This document shows, piece after piece, positions 18,025-26,575 of a stretch of 64,000 bases of DNA. Every line of letters starts with the position of its first letter. Position 1 is the stretch's first letter. Made by a program: the position numbers and the translations under genes. The notes below the pieces were generated by a model, which had not been told where the DNA came from, searched no databases, and saw only the letters and a program-made list of their open reading frames with translations. Source of the DNA: Solibacillus sp. FSL H8-0538 (GTDB lineage: Bacteria > Bacillota > Bacilli > Bacillales_A > Planococcaceae); the NCBI RefSeq assembly GCF_038003525.1, contig NZ_JBBOPI010000001.1, positions 2,657,001-2,721,000 of the forward strand, given 5' to 3'.

Positions 18025-18276
18025 AAGTTGATTGGAGTGGAGGCGACGACTTCTAGGGGATTAGCGAGCAGCTTGAGACCCTGGAATGAGGCCAACACGA
18101 TGTTGGTCACAAAGGCGTTGCCACAGGACGTGGCGTACTTAGCCTTTGTTCCTTTGTTACCCGAAAGCGGCTCAAGGCTCGCCCCCAGAAAAGCGTTCGC
18201 CGCAACGGAAATCAACGACATCGAAGAAAAAAGCCAGTTCTTAAACGATGTCTCGTTCTAGAACTGGCTAAACTAC
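18025..18276. repeat. Repeat C2, copy a
   Basis: Starts TTGATTGGAGTGGAGGCGAC, contains the shared core at 18090-18153, then GCGGCTCAAGGCTCGCCCCC and a final hairpin AGCCAGTTCT/AGAACTGGCT (18231-18269). It sits between the transposase start and the element end. Confidence 0.75.
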
Positions 18277-18315
18277 TTTTTAGAATTTTTTCAAATGCTC
18301 GCCTAAGCAAACATC

Positions 18316-18753
18316 TTACTTCAATTTTTTAAACTTAAATTCTTCGACGCTAGCTTTTTCTTCAATGTAAAAAATTTCTTGATAGATTACTGTTAGTAAA
18401 AACGCGTTCATAAACGCAAACACTAAGTATAACGGCATACCACCAAGTTCTGGCTTCATCAGGATTCGGGCAAATACTTCGACAAAACCTACTTGCGTGA
18501 AGTAAAAGATCATTCCAATGCCCACTTGCCAAATTTGAAGCTTGTCCTTACGCTTTTCAAACCATAGAACTTTTTTAAACGAATTACGAACATCCTCTGC
18601 AATGAACAGACTTAAACCAAACATAATGATAAACAATAAAGATATATTAAAAATACCGACTTTCATCCACTCAAAATTTGTTGAGTTAAAAAGTGCGGTA
18701 ATTGACGTTGCCATAATAAATGCGAGTAATGTATTTTGAATCCAATTGCTCAA
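18316..18753 (-). CDS. Small integral membrane protein, unknown
   Basis: 145 aa, three or four hydrophobic segments (about 6-24, 31-51, 77-97, 108-130) and a charged C-terminus rich in Lys/Glu. I do not recognise the family. Start taken as TTG at 18753 (SNWIQNTLLAF) because AAGGGGTGA stands 5-6 bases upstream; the longer open frame to 18912 has no ribosome binding site and runs towards the next repeat element. It is isolated between two insertion remnants, and its terminator is interrupted by one of them. Confidence 0.65.
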   Translation of the reverse strand: MSNWIQNTLLAFIMATSITALFNSTNFEWMKVGIFNISLLFIIMFGLSLFIAEDVRNSFKKVLWFEKRKDKLQIWQVGIGMIFYFTQVGFVEVFARILMKPELGGMPLYLVFAFMNAFLLTVIYQEIFYIEEKASVEEFKFKKLK

Positions 18754-18860
18754 GTGAGTCACCCCTTCTTGAAATCTCACTATTATTATATCATTTTTTA
18801 TATTATTATAAAGTATTTTATTTGAACGTTTCATGAACGTGCGAAAGAAGCACAAAAAAG

Positions 18861-19578
18861 AGGGCACTGCAAAAAGTTGATTTCTAATGAAAATTCTAAT
18901 AGGTATATGCAAAATAGTGATAGGTCAATGGTGCTCTGGCACTCGCTTTTCACGGGCGGTGGCGAGCCTCCTCGGGCCAACACGATGTTGGTCACAAAGG
19001 CGTTGCCACAGGACGTGGCGTTCTTAGCCTTCGTTCCTAAAAGCTCCTGCGGGGTCTCACCTGTACCGCTTTTCCCGCAGGAGTCTCGCGCCGCCGCACC
19101 AATGCTTTCTGAATAAAATAAAGCAGAATTATAAACATACTATTAATAAATACTATTTTGGGGTTTTTCAGTGCCCTAGCTTAAAAGGAGGGGTTTCTTG
19201 GTTTGAAATCCTCAGGAGCACCACCTGTAATTCGTTCCTTTTAGTAGACAAGAAAATCACTCTTTTTAGATAAGGGAATAATCCATTTATTCTTAACAGG
19301 TACTAGTTGATTGGAGTGGAGGCGACGACTTCCAGGGGATTAGCGAGCAGCTTGAGATCCTGGAATGAGGCCAACACGATGTTGGTCAAAAAGGCGTTGC
19401 CACAGGACGTGGCGTACTTAGCCTTTGTTCCTTTGTTACCCCGAAGCGGCTCAAGGCTCGCCCCCAGAAAAGCGTTCGCCGCAACGGAAATCAACGACAT
19501 CGAAGAAAAAAGCCAGTTCTTGAACGATGTCTCGTTCAAGAACTGGCTAAACTACTATATAGACTTTTTCAGTGGCCT
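18861..19578. mobile_element. MITE-like deletion derivative of the IS1182 element
   Basis: Begins AGGGCACTG (18861) and contains repeat C1 copy b (about 18940-19112), then the last few transposase codons (minus-strand TEKPQNSIY before a stop) and CAGTGCCCT (19169-19177). A junction follows to the first codons and upstream region of the transposase (TTTCTTGGTTTGAAATC at 19193) and repeat C2 copy b (19305-19556), ending ACTTTTTCAGTGGCC. The transposase is almost wholly deleted while both ends are kept. Confidence 0.7.
19305..19556. repeat. Repeat C2, copy b
   Basis: Near-identical to 18025-18276. The terminal hairpin is perfect here: a 17-bp stem AGCCAGTTCTTGAACGA with its complement and loop TGTC. 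Confidence 0.75.
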
Positions 19579-19621
19579 CGCTTAAAAGTCAATGGCAATT
19601 GACTTTTAGTACAGCCCCGTA

Positions 19622-19664
19622 AGAAAGACACAACTCGCCCAAAATAGGGCGAGTTGTGTCTTTT
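19622..19664 (-). repeat. Repeat family B, copy 5 (H2 only, likely terminator)
   Basis: Only hairpin H2 is present: AAGACACAACTCGCCC with GGGCGAGTTGTGTCTT, loop TATTTT, then CTTA. It follows the last gene of the accessory operon and, with its T-rich 3' side, probably serves as that operon's terminator. Confidence 0.7.
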
Positions 19665-19676
19665 CCCACTAAAAAA

Positions 19677-21767
19677 CTATTGATTAATTTTACTCGCTTT
19701 ATACGCACATTTGCCACCTTCAAACGCATAATAGCCCCACATCCCGTGCGTATACGTTGCGTCTGTTGTCGATACTACTTCTTTGCCATTCACGAATACT
19801 GTTATGCGTTCGTCAATGCAAACTACCTTTAAGTCGTATGGCGTATTTAGATGCCAGTCATACTTTGCAGACACTAAAACCTTTCTACCAGAATTATTTA
19901 GCCCAATAGCGACCGTTTGTTTATCTATAAACCCAGCGAAATAATAGCGTTCAGCCCCTTCTGCACGGAAAATCAAACCGTGTTGGTAGCCCGCTGCCGG
20001 AATAATTGTCGACTCAATAATAGACTGTTTCATATAATAGTGACCTGTTACACTTATGCAATCTGTGTCACTTTCCATTTGTAGTTGATCGTTTTTCAAT
20101 GTCCATTGCCCGCGATGATGTGCAAATGGTGTTACGCATTTAAATTCCATCACTTGCTTCGCAAAATCAATTGTATAGGAAGGGGTACCTGTAATTAAAA
20201 ACTCATCCAAAAAAATTTTACCAAATGCACGGAATGTTGCTGGGGAATGTGTTTGAATTTTAATACCCACTTCCTCGACGATATCACCATCAGTATCGGG
20301 AATCGTAAATTCAATTGTCTGCCAGTCGCTTGAAGCAATAACTGCTGAGCCCGTTAAAATTGCTTGTTTCGAATGAGTTAAACGAATATATGGCGTTAGG
20401 AGTATAGCTTTGCCGTAGTACTGTTCCGCCATTACCTTCATCGAAACACGCTGGCCGCTATATGCGGTGGCAGAAAAGTTCGGCTCGTATTTTTCATCCA
20501 TCAGCTGCTTACGGCGATAAAATGTACGGTAATATACATGAGACTGATCATGACCATACAATCGGTCTAGAAAAATCTCTAACGCACCAGGATTTTCATA
20601 GCCAACCTCATCGGTATGTTTCAAAAATGTTTTAAACGGATAGGACGTTCTAAAGCCATGTGTTGAACCGGGGAGCGTAAAGTCAAAATAAATATCTTGT
20701 TCCTTATAGCTATCACGTAATTGCTGCGGTGCTTGCTCATTCGCTAATTGGTAACCAATTAATGCTACCTGTTTTGCAAATGTCGGTAAATCCACATTAT
20801 TTAAGTAGCCAGAAATACTTGAGGCAACAATTGCATCATTAATCGACTCACGATAATGTGGAGCGATTCCTTCAATGCCGTTTAATACACCAACAATGGA
20901 GCCGACACTTCCTGCATTACAATCTGTATCCCAACCACACATTGTTGCAATTTCAATCGTTCTACTCGTATTCCCCTCACCGTACAATAACGCTAAAATA
21001 CAAACGCCCGCATTCGGGATGATATGGCAAATACCACCGTACTTATCATAGCCCCATTGTTCTTCTAAAAACTGACGGCAGCTACGGAAATCTTCGGGGT
21101 GTTGCGCGTGAAAATTCAGTACAGCGTGCACTACTTTCGCATAGGTGCTATCGGCGGGAATTTCTCGGAGCCCAATCGCTATAATGTCTCGAACCGGTTG
21201 CTCTGTAAACGCCGCTGCAATACAAGCTGCGATAAAGCGCGCACCATAAAGTCCATTGCCATCATGCGAAACACTCGCTGCGATTTCTGCATAATCAGCT
21301 GCCTGCGTTGGTTCATTCGGAAAAATCCAACCAAATGAATCAATAAAAATCTGCCCACCAATTTGCTCTGCTAAAAGCTGACCGTTAACAGCGATCGAAC
21401 CGGACTGTGGTGCGGGTATCCCCTTTTTTAAATTTAAATAGGCGGTATGTTCTGTACTAATTCGATCGCCACCCCACCAAATAATACCAAGGCCTTCACG
21501 CATATAATTTAACCATGTTTTTGCAACATCCTGTGATTGCAGCGGACGATTTTTCGCCAGATCTGTCACTGCGCGTATAAAGAAAATCGGACCATTCGCA
21601 TCATCATCAGCGGAAAACACAGTATAATCTTTCACGTATTTCGTCACATCACCATAAACATCCTGAATGATTTCAGGTGTCCATTCCACTGGCTCAACCG
21701 GTGCGCCTAAACGAATCCCCGCATTCATTGCTAAAATTCCAGCATACACTTTCACTACATAATTCAT
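19677..21767 (-). CDS. Large ADP-ribosylglycohydrolase-family protein with C-terminal beta-sandwich domains
   Basis: 696 aa. Residues 1 to about 340 are the all-alpha ADP-ribosylglycohydrolase (ARH) fold, with acidic metal-binding motifs ADDDANG at about 53 and CGWDTDCNAGSVG at about 282. Residues from about 390 look like two beta-sandwich modules (a galactose-binding-like part, then a concanavalin-like part with AGYQHGLIFRAEGAERYYF). No signal peptide, so it is cytoplasmic despite carbohydrate-binding-like modules. Predicted to hydrolyse an N- or O-glycosidic bond of a ribosyl or related compound; the substrate is unknown. Last gene of the operon. GGAGGTG lies 16 bases before the ATG, rather far; an in-frame ATT two codons upstream is a possible alternative. 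Confidence 0.85.
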   Translation of the reverse strand: MNYVVKVYAGILAMNAGIRLGAPVEPVEWTPEIIQDVYGDVTKYVKDYTVFSADDDANGPIFFIRAVTDLAKNRPLQSQDVAKTWLNYMREGLGIIWWGGDRISTEHTAYLNLKKGIPAPQSGSIAVNGQLLAEQIGGQIFIDSFGWIFPNEPTQAADYAEIAASVSHDGNGLYGARFIAACIAAAFTEQPVRDIIAIGLREIPADSTYAKVVHAVLNFHAQHPEDFRSCRQFLEEQWGYDKYGGICHIIPNAGVCILALLYGEGNTSRTIEIATMCGWDTDCNAGSVGSIVGVLNGIEGIAPHYRESINDAIVASSISGYLNNVDLPTFAKQVALIGYQLANEQAPQQLRDSYKEQDIYFDFTLPGSTHGFRTSYPFKTFLKHTDEVGYENPGALEIFLDRLYGHDQSHVYYRTFYRRKQLMDEKYEPNFSATAYSGQRVSMKVMAEQYYGKAILLTPYIRLTHSKQAILTGSAVIASSDWQTIEFTIPDTDGDIVEEVGIKIQTHSPATFRAFGKIFLDEFLITGTPSYTIDFAKQVMEFKCVTPFAHHRGQWTLKNDQLQMESDTDCISVTGHYYMKQSIIESTIIPAAGYQHGLIFRAEGAERYYFAGFIDKQTVAIGLNNSGRKVLVSAKYDWHLNTPYDLKVVCIDERITVFVNGKEVVSTTDATYTHGMWGYYAFEGGKCAYKASKINQ

Positions 21768-21778
21768 CGGAATCGTTA

Positions 21779-22948
21779 TTATGCACCTCCGTATGCCTCA
21801 TTTACAACTTGTTGCATTATCTTTGCCCCTTCAATATCTTGTTGAATAATCGCCTTTGCTACTTTCGCAAAGGATTTAGCTTCCTGCTCAAAATCTAGTC
21901 GATTAGCAGATTCAAGCAATAGCACATCATCCTTGTGAATGACGCCACTCCCATACTTAGCACCTAAAATTGCACCGACCATCACACCAATTGAATCCGT
22001 ATCGCGCCCCGAATTAATACCATCCTTTAACGTTTTATAAAATTCGCCGTCATTAAAAATGATAAACGCAAGCGCCAGTGGTAATTCTTCAATTGAAAAT
22101 AAACGACTTGGTGTATAGTGATTCGACGGAATACCGACTTTTGCAATTTTGCGGTGTACATCATCGCCCATTGGAGAAAACGGTGCAATTTTTTCGTGTA
22201 GTATTTGTACTGCTTCTTCGTAACTAGTATCGCTCGCTTTTAACATATGAGCTGCCTCAGCCACTGCAATTATGGCCTGCTTCGTACCATCTTTTGCAAC
22301 ATCAATCGCTGTTGCAATAATGGCTTCAATCGTCACATTTGGTTGAAATGCTTTTGCTACACATGCTGCCAGTACACCAGCCGCCTCGAGTCCATAGCTC
22401 ACCTGATGCCCAGATGCAAATAATATTGCTTCATTATATGCAGCAAATGGATTACCGGCATTAACTATTCCCACTGGTGCAATATACATGGCCGCGCCAC
22501 AATTGACCATATTGCCATATCCTCCTTCGCGCGGCTCACAATTAGCGAGCACATGGCGAAGGAAAATATGTTTTTCAGGATAAAATAACCGATCTAAAAT
22601 AAATGCATCTTTTTGAAATTCGGGTATAAATGTCTTCTTAAATGCAAGCTCTTTTACGAACGAATTTGCAAGATCATACGCATCCACATGACGACGTTCT
22701 TGCTTATATACACGGCACAGGGCGAGCGTCATTAATGTATCATCTGTTACAATGCCATGACCGCGCTGCTTCCCTAACGTTACATCTGAACCAAGCTGTT
22801 CCTTATACCAATTCGTCTTAATTGAGTCCACATAGCCATACTGCTTTTGGATTTGCTGGCGACTTAGTTTTTCAATCGGTGCGCCTAATGCATCTCCAAG
22901 TGCCGTTGCCAGAAGTACACCTTTTACTCGATCTTCAAAATTTAGCAT
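21779..22948 (-). CDS. ADP-ribosylglycohydrolase-family protein
   Basis: 389 aa, single-domain ARH fold. Family motifs: GVLLATALGDALGAPIE at about 10-26, VTDDTLMTLAL at about 67 and SGRDTDSIGVMVGAILG at about 307, giving the binuclear magnesium site. The N-terminal GDALG and DTDS motifs are closer to the DraG/YegU canonical form than those of the long paralogue next door. Expected to remove ribosyl groups or cleave a nucleoside-like glycoside. Start ATG has AGGAGAA. Lies 11 bases before the long paralogue and 12 after the binding-protein gene. Confidence 0.88.
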   Translation of the reverse strand: MLNFEDRVKGVLLATALGDALGAPIEKLSRQQIQKQYGYVDSIKTNWYKEQLGSDVTLGKQRGHGIVTDDTLMTLALCRVYKQERRHVDAYDLANSFVKELAFKKTFIPEFQKDAFILDRLFYPEKHIFLRHVLANCEPREGGYGNMVNCGAAMYIAPVGIVNAGNPFAAYNEAILFASGHQVSYGLEAAGVLAACVAKAFQPNVTIEAIIATAIDVAKDGTKQAIIAVAEAAHMLKASDTSYEEAVQILHEKIAPFSPMGDDVHRKIAKVGIPSNHYTPSRLFSIEELPLALAFIIFNDGEFYKTLKDGINSGRDTDSIGVMVGAILGAKYGSGVIHKDDVLLLESANRLDFEQEAKSFAKVAKAIIQQDIEGAKIMQQVVNEAYGGA

Positions 22949-22960
22949 CTAGTATTCTCC

Positions 22961-24421
22961 TTACTTAATTGTATCGTTCGCTAACTGTGTAATTGCCTCG
23001 CCGCCTGCTTCATTCCATTTTTGAACGAATTCATCAAATGCGTCGATTGATTTTTTACCCGTAATGATGTCTGCTGAATATTCTTTGTATAGATTTTCCA
23101 TTGCATCCCACTGCGCAATATATTCTTCTGGTAATGAGAAGTTATTATCTTGCGTATAAAATTGTGACACAGCGTCTTTAGAAGCAACTCCAGCTGCGCT
23201 TAATACAGGTGTTGATTTACTTACCGCGACTTCTAATGCTGGATTTGCTGGCTCCCAGTAACGTGCATACCACTCTGCGTAATATTTATCTGTTAATTCA
23301 ATTTCGCCGTTTACGGTGTTGTATTGCTCACCCTCAAAGCCAAACATGTCAAACTGCATACCTGCTGGACTTGCTAAATAATCTAAAATGTCGAATACTA
23401 ACTCTTTGTTCGGCGATTGGGATGAAATGGCTAAACCACGTGTTTCCTTTGTGACACTTGTTGCGCCGTAGCCTTGTCCAATACCTTTAGCTGGTGGTAA
23501 TACAGTAAGTTCAGCTGACTCACCATTTACTTCTTTTTGACGCGAGTTGTAGAAATCGATTACTTTGCCATTTGTTCCAATAATTACGCCTGTTTCATTG
23601 TTATAGAAAGCATCCTCTTTTGTATCCCATTGCTTCGTTAAATATTGGTTATCTAATAAGCCTGCTGCATAGAGTTCGCTATAGTAAGCTAGTTTATTTT
23701 TCTCAGCTTCTGAAACCTTGCTATACACATAGCCAGAGCCATTATCAATCCAAGTACTTGTCTCACCAAATGCCATATTAAACACAAAATCTAGCTCGGT
23801 AATCGCTCCTGCAACTGTTACTCCGTTTTTCACAAACCCTTTGTCTACAAGCTCTTGGAAAAACGCTTTGTAGTTATCCGGAGTTGGATCTGCCAGTAGC
23901 GCTGCGCCTGAAGACGTTTGCTCTAAGAAATCCGTACGTACAACTGGCACTTTATTATCAATCCCCTTTACCCATAAAAGATACGGGTAGTTTGCTAAAC
24001 GTGTTTCATTATGTGGCATTAAAATAGCCTTTAAATACTCGGATTCCGCAATATACGGTGTTAGATCTTCCAGTAAATCTTGGCTTGCAATTTGCTCATC
24101 GCCACCTTGGAAGTAAATTAAATCAGGAATTTCACCACTATATAATAGTAGGTTTAATTTTTCAGAATAGGTGCCTTGTGCTACTTCCACAAGTTCAAAC
24201 TCTACATCAATTCCTTTATCCGCTTTTAATTTCTCAGCAAGTGTATCGTAAAATTTCACTGCTGCTGGATTGGAAGGACCATCATCTTTAAAGACAACTT
24301 TAATAACGGTACTACCCTCTTCTGTTACGACTGGTTCTGCTGGTGTTTGCGTATCATCACTACATGCAGCAAGTACAACGAATAACATCGTGCACAATAA
24401 ATAAAAACTAAATTTTTTCAT
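22961..24421 (-). CDS. ABC importer substrate-binding lipoprotein
   Basis: 486 aa. Signal peptide with lipobox (LLCTMLFVVLAAC, Cys at residue 20), then a family 1 extracellular solute-binding fold as in LplA/YtcQ-type carbohydrate importers (GEIPDLIYFQGGDEQ; LAISSQSPNKELVFDILDYL). Lipid-anchored outside the membrane, it would deliver its ligand to the two permeases encoded just upstream. The family binds oligosaccharides and related glycosides; the ligand is not deducible here. Confidence 0.9.
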   Translation of the reverse strand: MKKFSFYLLCTMLFVVLAACSDDTQTPAEPVVTEEGSTVIKVVFKDDGPSNPAAVKFYDTLAEKLKADKGIDVEFELVEVAQGTYSEKLNLLLYSGEIPDLIYFQGGDEQIASQDLLEDLTPYIAESEYLKAILMPHNETRLANYPYLLWVKGIDNKVPVVRTDFLEQTSSGAALLADPTPDNYKAFFQELVDKGFVKNGVTVAGAITELDFVFNMAFGETSTWIDNGSGYVYSKVSEAEKNKLAYYSELYAAGLLDNQYLTKQWDTKEDAFYNNETGVIIGTNGKVIDFYNSRQKEVNGESAELTVLPPAKGIGQGYGATSVTKETRGLAISSQSPNKELVFDILDYLASPAGMQFDMFGFEGEQYNTVNGEIELTDKYYAEWYARYWEPANPALEVAVSKSTPVLSAAGVASKDAVSQFYTQDNNFSLPEEYIAQWDAMENLYKEYSADIITGKKSIDAFDEFVQKWNEAGGEAITQLANDTIK

Positions 24422-24444
24422 TGAAATACCCCCATCTTAATTTT

Positions 24445-25323
24445 TTATTCTTTCACTCCGCCGTCCATCGCGCCCTTTGTGAAGTACTTCAGGATGAGCG
24501 GATAAAGTAATAACATCGGTACGACCGCAACGACAATTGTTGCAGCTTGTAATGAACCAAAATCTAAACTCGCCAGAAATTCGGCTGATTTCCCATCAAT
24601 CCCGTTTAGCAGTGTTGTATTATCTTGCGAGACTACAAACTGTCGCAACACAACCTGCAAAGGCCATTTTGATGGATCTGTTATATAAATCGTCGCACGG
24701 AAATATTCATTCCAGTGATACACGCCGTAAAATAGTGCGAGTGTGGCAAGTGCAGGCTTTGACAGAGGAATCATAATTTGCGTAAAAATACGGAAATGGC
24801 TTGCCCCATCAATTTTTGCCGCTTCAATAATGCTATCTGGTACCTCTTGGAAGAAACGCATTAAAATAAATAAATAATAGACATTGATCGCCTTATACAA
24901 AATAAGCGAAGCATAGGAATTTAGAAGGCCTAAATCCTTCATTAATAAATATTCCGTAATCATTGACGGCTCAAATACCATAACCGCAATAAGTAAAATA
25001 AGCACAATATTTTTCCCTACAAAGTTTGTCCGTGCTAATACATAGGCCGTTAATGCTGTTAAAAACAAATTCACTATTGTCCCTACAATTGTAATGAACA
25101 CGGAGTTTAAAATACTGCGCACAATAAGTGGATTTGCTAAAATAATTTCATAATTTATAAGAGAAAAACCCTTTGGCAAGATGCCTAGGCCTGACAGTTC
25201 AGACACTTTGCTTGGATCAGATAAGGACATCGCCAAAATATTTAGTAGAGGGATTAAAATAGCTAGTACAAATATAAATAAGACAAACTGAATAATGGAT
25301 TTCATTACACTGAAATTCCTCAT
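24445..25323 (-). CDS. ABC importer permease, LplC/YtcP type
   Basis: 292 aa, six hydrophobic segments. The EAA loop for ATPase contact is seen as EAAKIDGASHFRIFTQIMIP at about 175-194. The C-terminal WPLQVVLRQFV..N region is typical of the LplC-type CUT1 inner-membrane permease. Start at 25323 (MRNFSVM) with GGGAGGA; it begins 13 bases after the preceding permease ends. Confidence 0.9.
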   Translation of the reverse strand: MRNFSVMKSIIQFVLFIFVLAILIPLLNILAMSLSDPSKVSELSGLGILPKGFSLINYEIILANPLIVRSILNSVFITIVGTIVNLFLTALTAYVLARTNFVGKNIVLILLIAVMVFEPSMITEYLLMKDLGLLNSYASLILYKAINVYYLFILMRFFQEVPDSIIEAAKIDGASHFRIFTQIMIPLSKPALATLALFYGVYHWNEYFRATIYITDPSKWPLQVVLRQFVVSQDNTTLLNGIDGKSAEFLASLDFGSLQAATIVVAVVPMLLLYPLILKYFTKGAMDGGVKE

Positions 25324-25336
25324 TTTATTCCTCCCT

Positions 25337-26239
25337 TCACCAAACACCCTTGCCTGTTAAGCGTTTCGAAATAAAGTGTGTGCTTAAAATTAACACTAAG
25401 CCAATCACACCTTTAAATAAGCTCGCCGCTGTTGCATAGGCATACTGACCATTTAAAATCCCGATGCGGTATACATATGTATCTAAAATATCGATGACAC
25501 TTAACACCGAATCATTCATTAAGTTAAACACTTGATCAAAGCCAGCATTCATAAAGAAGCCTAAGTTTAAAATGAATACCGTCACAACCGTACTCATCAT
25601 TGCTGGTACTGTAACATAACGCATTTGTTGGAAGGTCGTCGCGCCGTCTATTTTCGCTGCCTCATAAAGTGCCGGGCTAATCTTTAAAATTGCCGCAATG
25701 TAAAGGATTGTATCCCAACCAGCACTACGCCACATTTCAGAGAAAATGAGCACCCAGCGAATATGCTCCTTACTCGTCATAAAATCAAGCGACGGTAAGT
25801 TGAAAAATCCACGGATAACATTAACTCCGCCTTCCACTGGATTTAAAAATGCAATCCAAATTCCCGCAATAACAACCCATGATAAAAAGTGAGGTAAATA
25901 GGAAACGGATTGTATAAATTTACGATACGGTCCGAACCGCAATTCATTGATCATGAGCGATAAAATAATTGGAATCGGGAAAATAAATATCATTTTCATC
26001 GTACTAATAATAACTGTATTCATGAGCACATCTTTAAACGCTGGAGATCCAAATAGCACGTTAAAATGTTTGAGGCCAACCCAAGTGTTTTCTCCGATAA
26101 TCCGGTAATCCTGAAAAGCAAGCTTCATATTTAAAATCGGAATAATATGAAACACTATGAAATAAATCATTCCGGGCAACAGCATGACATATAAAACCCA
26201 GTCTTTTCGCATTTGCCTCAATGTATTTTTAATTTTCAT
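25337..26239 (-). CDS. ABC importer permease, LplB type
   Basis: 300 aa. Six membrane segments with the EAA motif EAAKIDGATTFQQMRYVTVP at about 188-207 and the N-terminal family pattern YVMLLPGMIYFIVFHIIP. Partner of the LplC-type permease. No ATPase is encoded in the operon; carbohydrate importers of this class commonly share a single MsmX-type ATPase encoded elsewhere. Start ATG has AAAGGGGTG. Confidence 0.9.
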   Translation of the reverse strand: MKIKNTLRQMRKDWVLYVMLLPGMIYFIVFHIIPILNMKLAFQDYRIIGENTWVGLKHFNVLFGSPAFKDVLMNTVIISTMKMIFIFPIPIILSLMINELRFGPYRKFIQSVSYLPHFLSWVVIAGIWIAFLNPVEGGVNVIRGFFNLPSLDFMTSKEHIRWVLIFSEMWRSAGWDTILYIAAILKISPALYEAAKIDGATTFQQMRYVTVPAMMSTVVTVFILNLGFFMNAGFDQVFNLMNDSVLSVIDILDTYVYRIGILNGQYAYATAASLFKGVIGLVLILSTHFISKRLTGKGVW

Positions 26240-26269
26240 AAAACACCCCTTTGTATGGTTCGACTCCTC

Positions 26270-26575
26270 CTACACCTCAATATTCATTAATGGCGCATGC
26301 TGCTGTGTTCCGTACACATCCCGGTCTCCTGGACTACCCGATGAAATTTTACGTGCAATCGTAATTTTAATTCCGAGCGCCTGATCAAAATAAATAAAAT
26401 GATAAATCTCATCTAGCGCAATATTATAAGCTTTCGCAATGACTTCCTTTGTCAATACACCACTCGCCTTCACTTCCTCATATGCCTGTTTGTTATCAAA
26501 TAACACATCTAGCGTCAATTCAAAGGGACCTGAATTTTTGCTACGTAAAATTTTTGCCTTTTCATACAGCTTCAC
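26270..26575 (-). CDS. DUF4387 protein, AtuA partner
   Basis: 101 aa. Matches the DUF4387 family (AKILRSKNSGPFELTLDVLF at the N-terminus, ARKISSGSPGDRDVYGTQQHAP at the C-terminus), known to lie beside or be fused to AtuA/DUF1446 proteins. Start is GTG at 26575, overlapping the AtuA stop by four bases (GTGA), so the two are translationally coupled. Function unknown; probably a small subunit or accessory of the AtuA-like protein. Confidence 0.85.
   Translation of the reverse strand: MKLYEKAKILRSKNSGPFELTLDVLFDNKQAYEEVKASGVLTKEVIAKAYNIALDEIYHFIYFDQALGIKITIARKISSGSPGDRDVYGTQQHAPLMNIEV

Larger units (their letters stand above)
17193..18294. mobile_element. Decayed IS1182-family insertion in a terminator loop
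   Basis: Flanked by a perfect 15-bp direct repeat ATGCTCGCCTAAGCA at 17178-17192 and 18295-18309. The left end begins AGGGCACTGAAAAAGTT; the right end is degraded. Inside: repeat C1 (about 17262-17445), a minus-strand transposase remnant, and repeat C2 (18025-18276). If one copy of the direct repeat plus insert is removed, GATG..CATC followed by a T-run forms a terminator for the minus-strand gene ending at 18316, so the element entered a terminator loop. Confidence 0.7.

Noticed and set aside
18028-18261. Short ORFs in the C1 and C2 repeats encoding near-identical peptides
   Set aside because: Both strands are open, ribosome binding sites are missing and the conservation follows hairpin structure, so they are shadows of the repeat.
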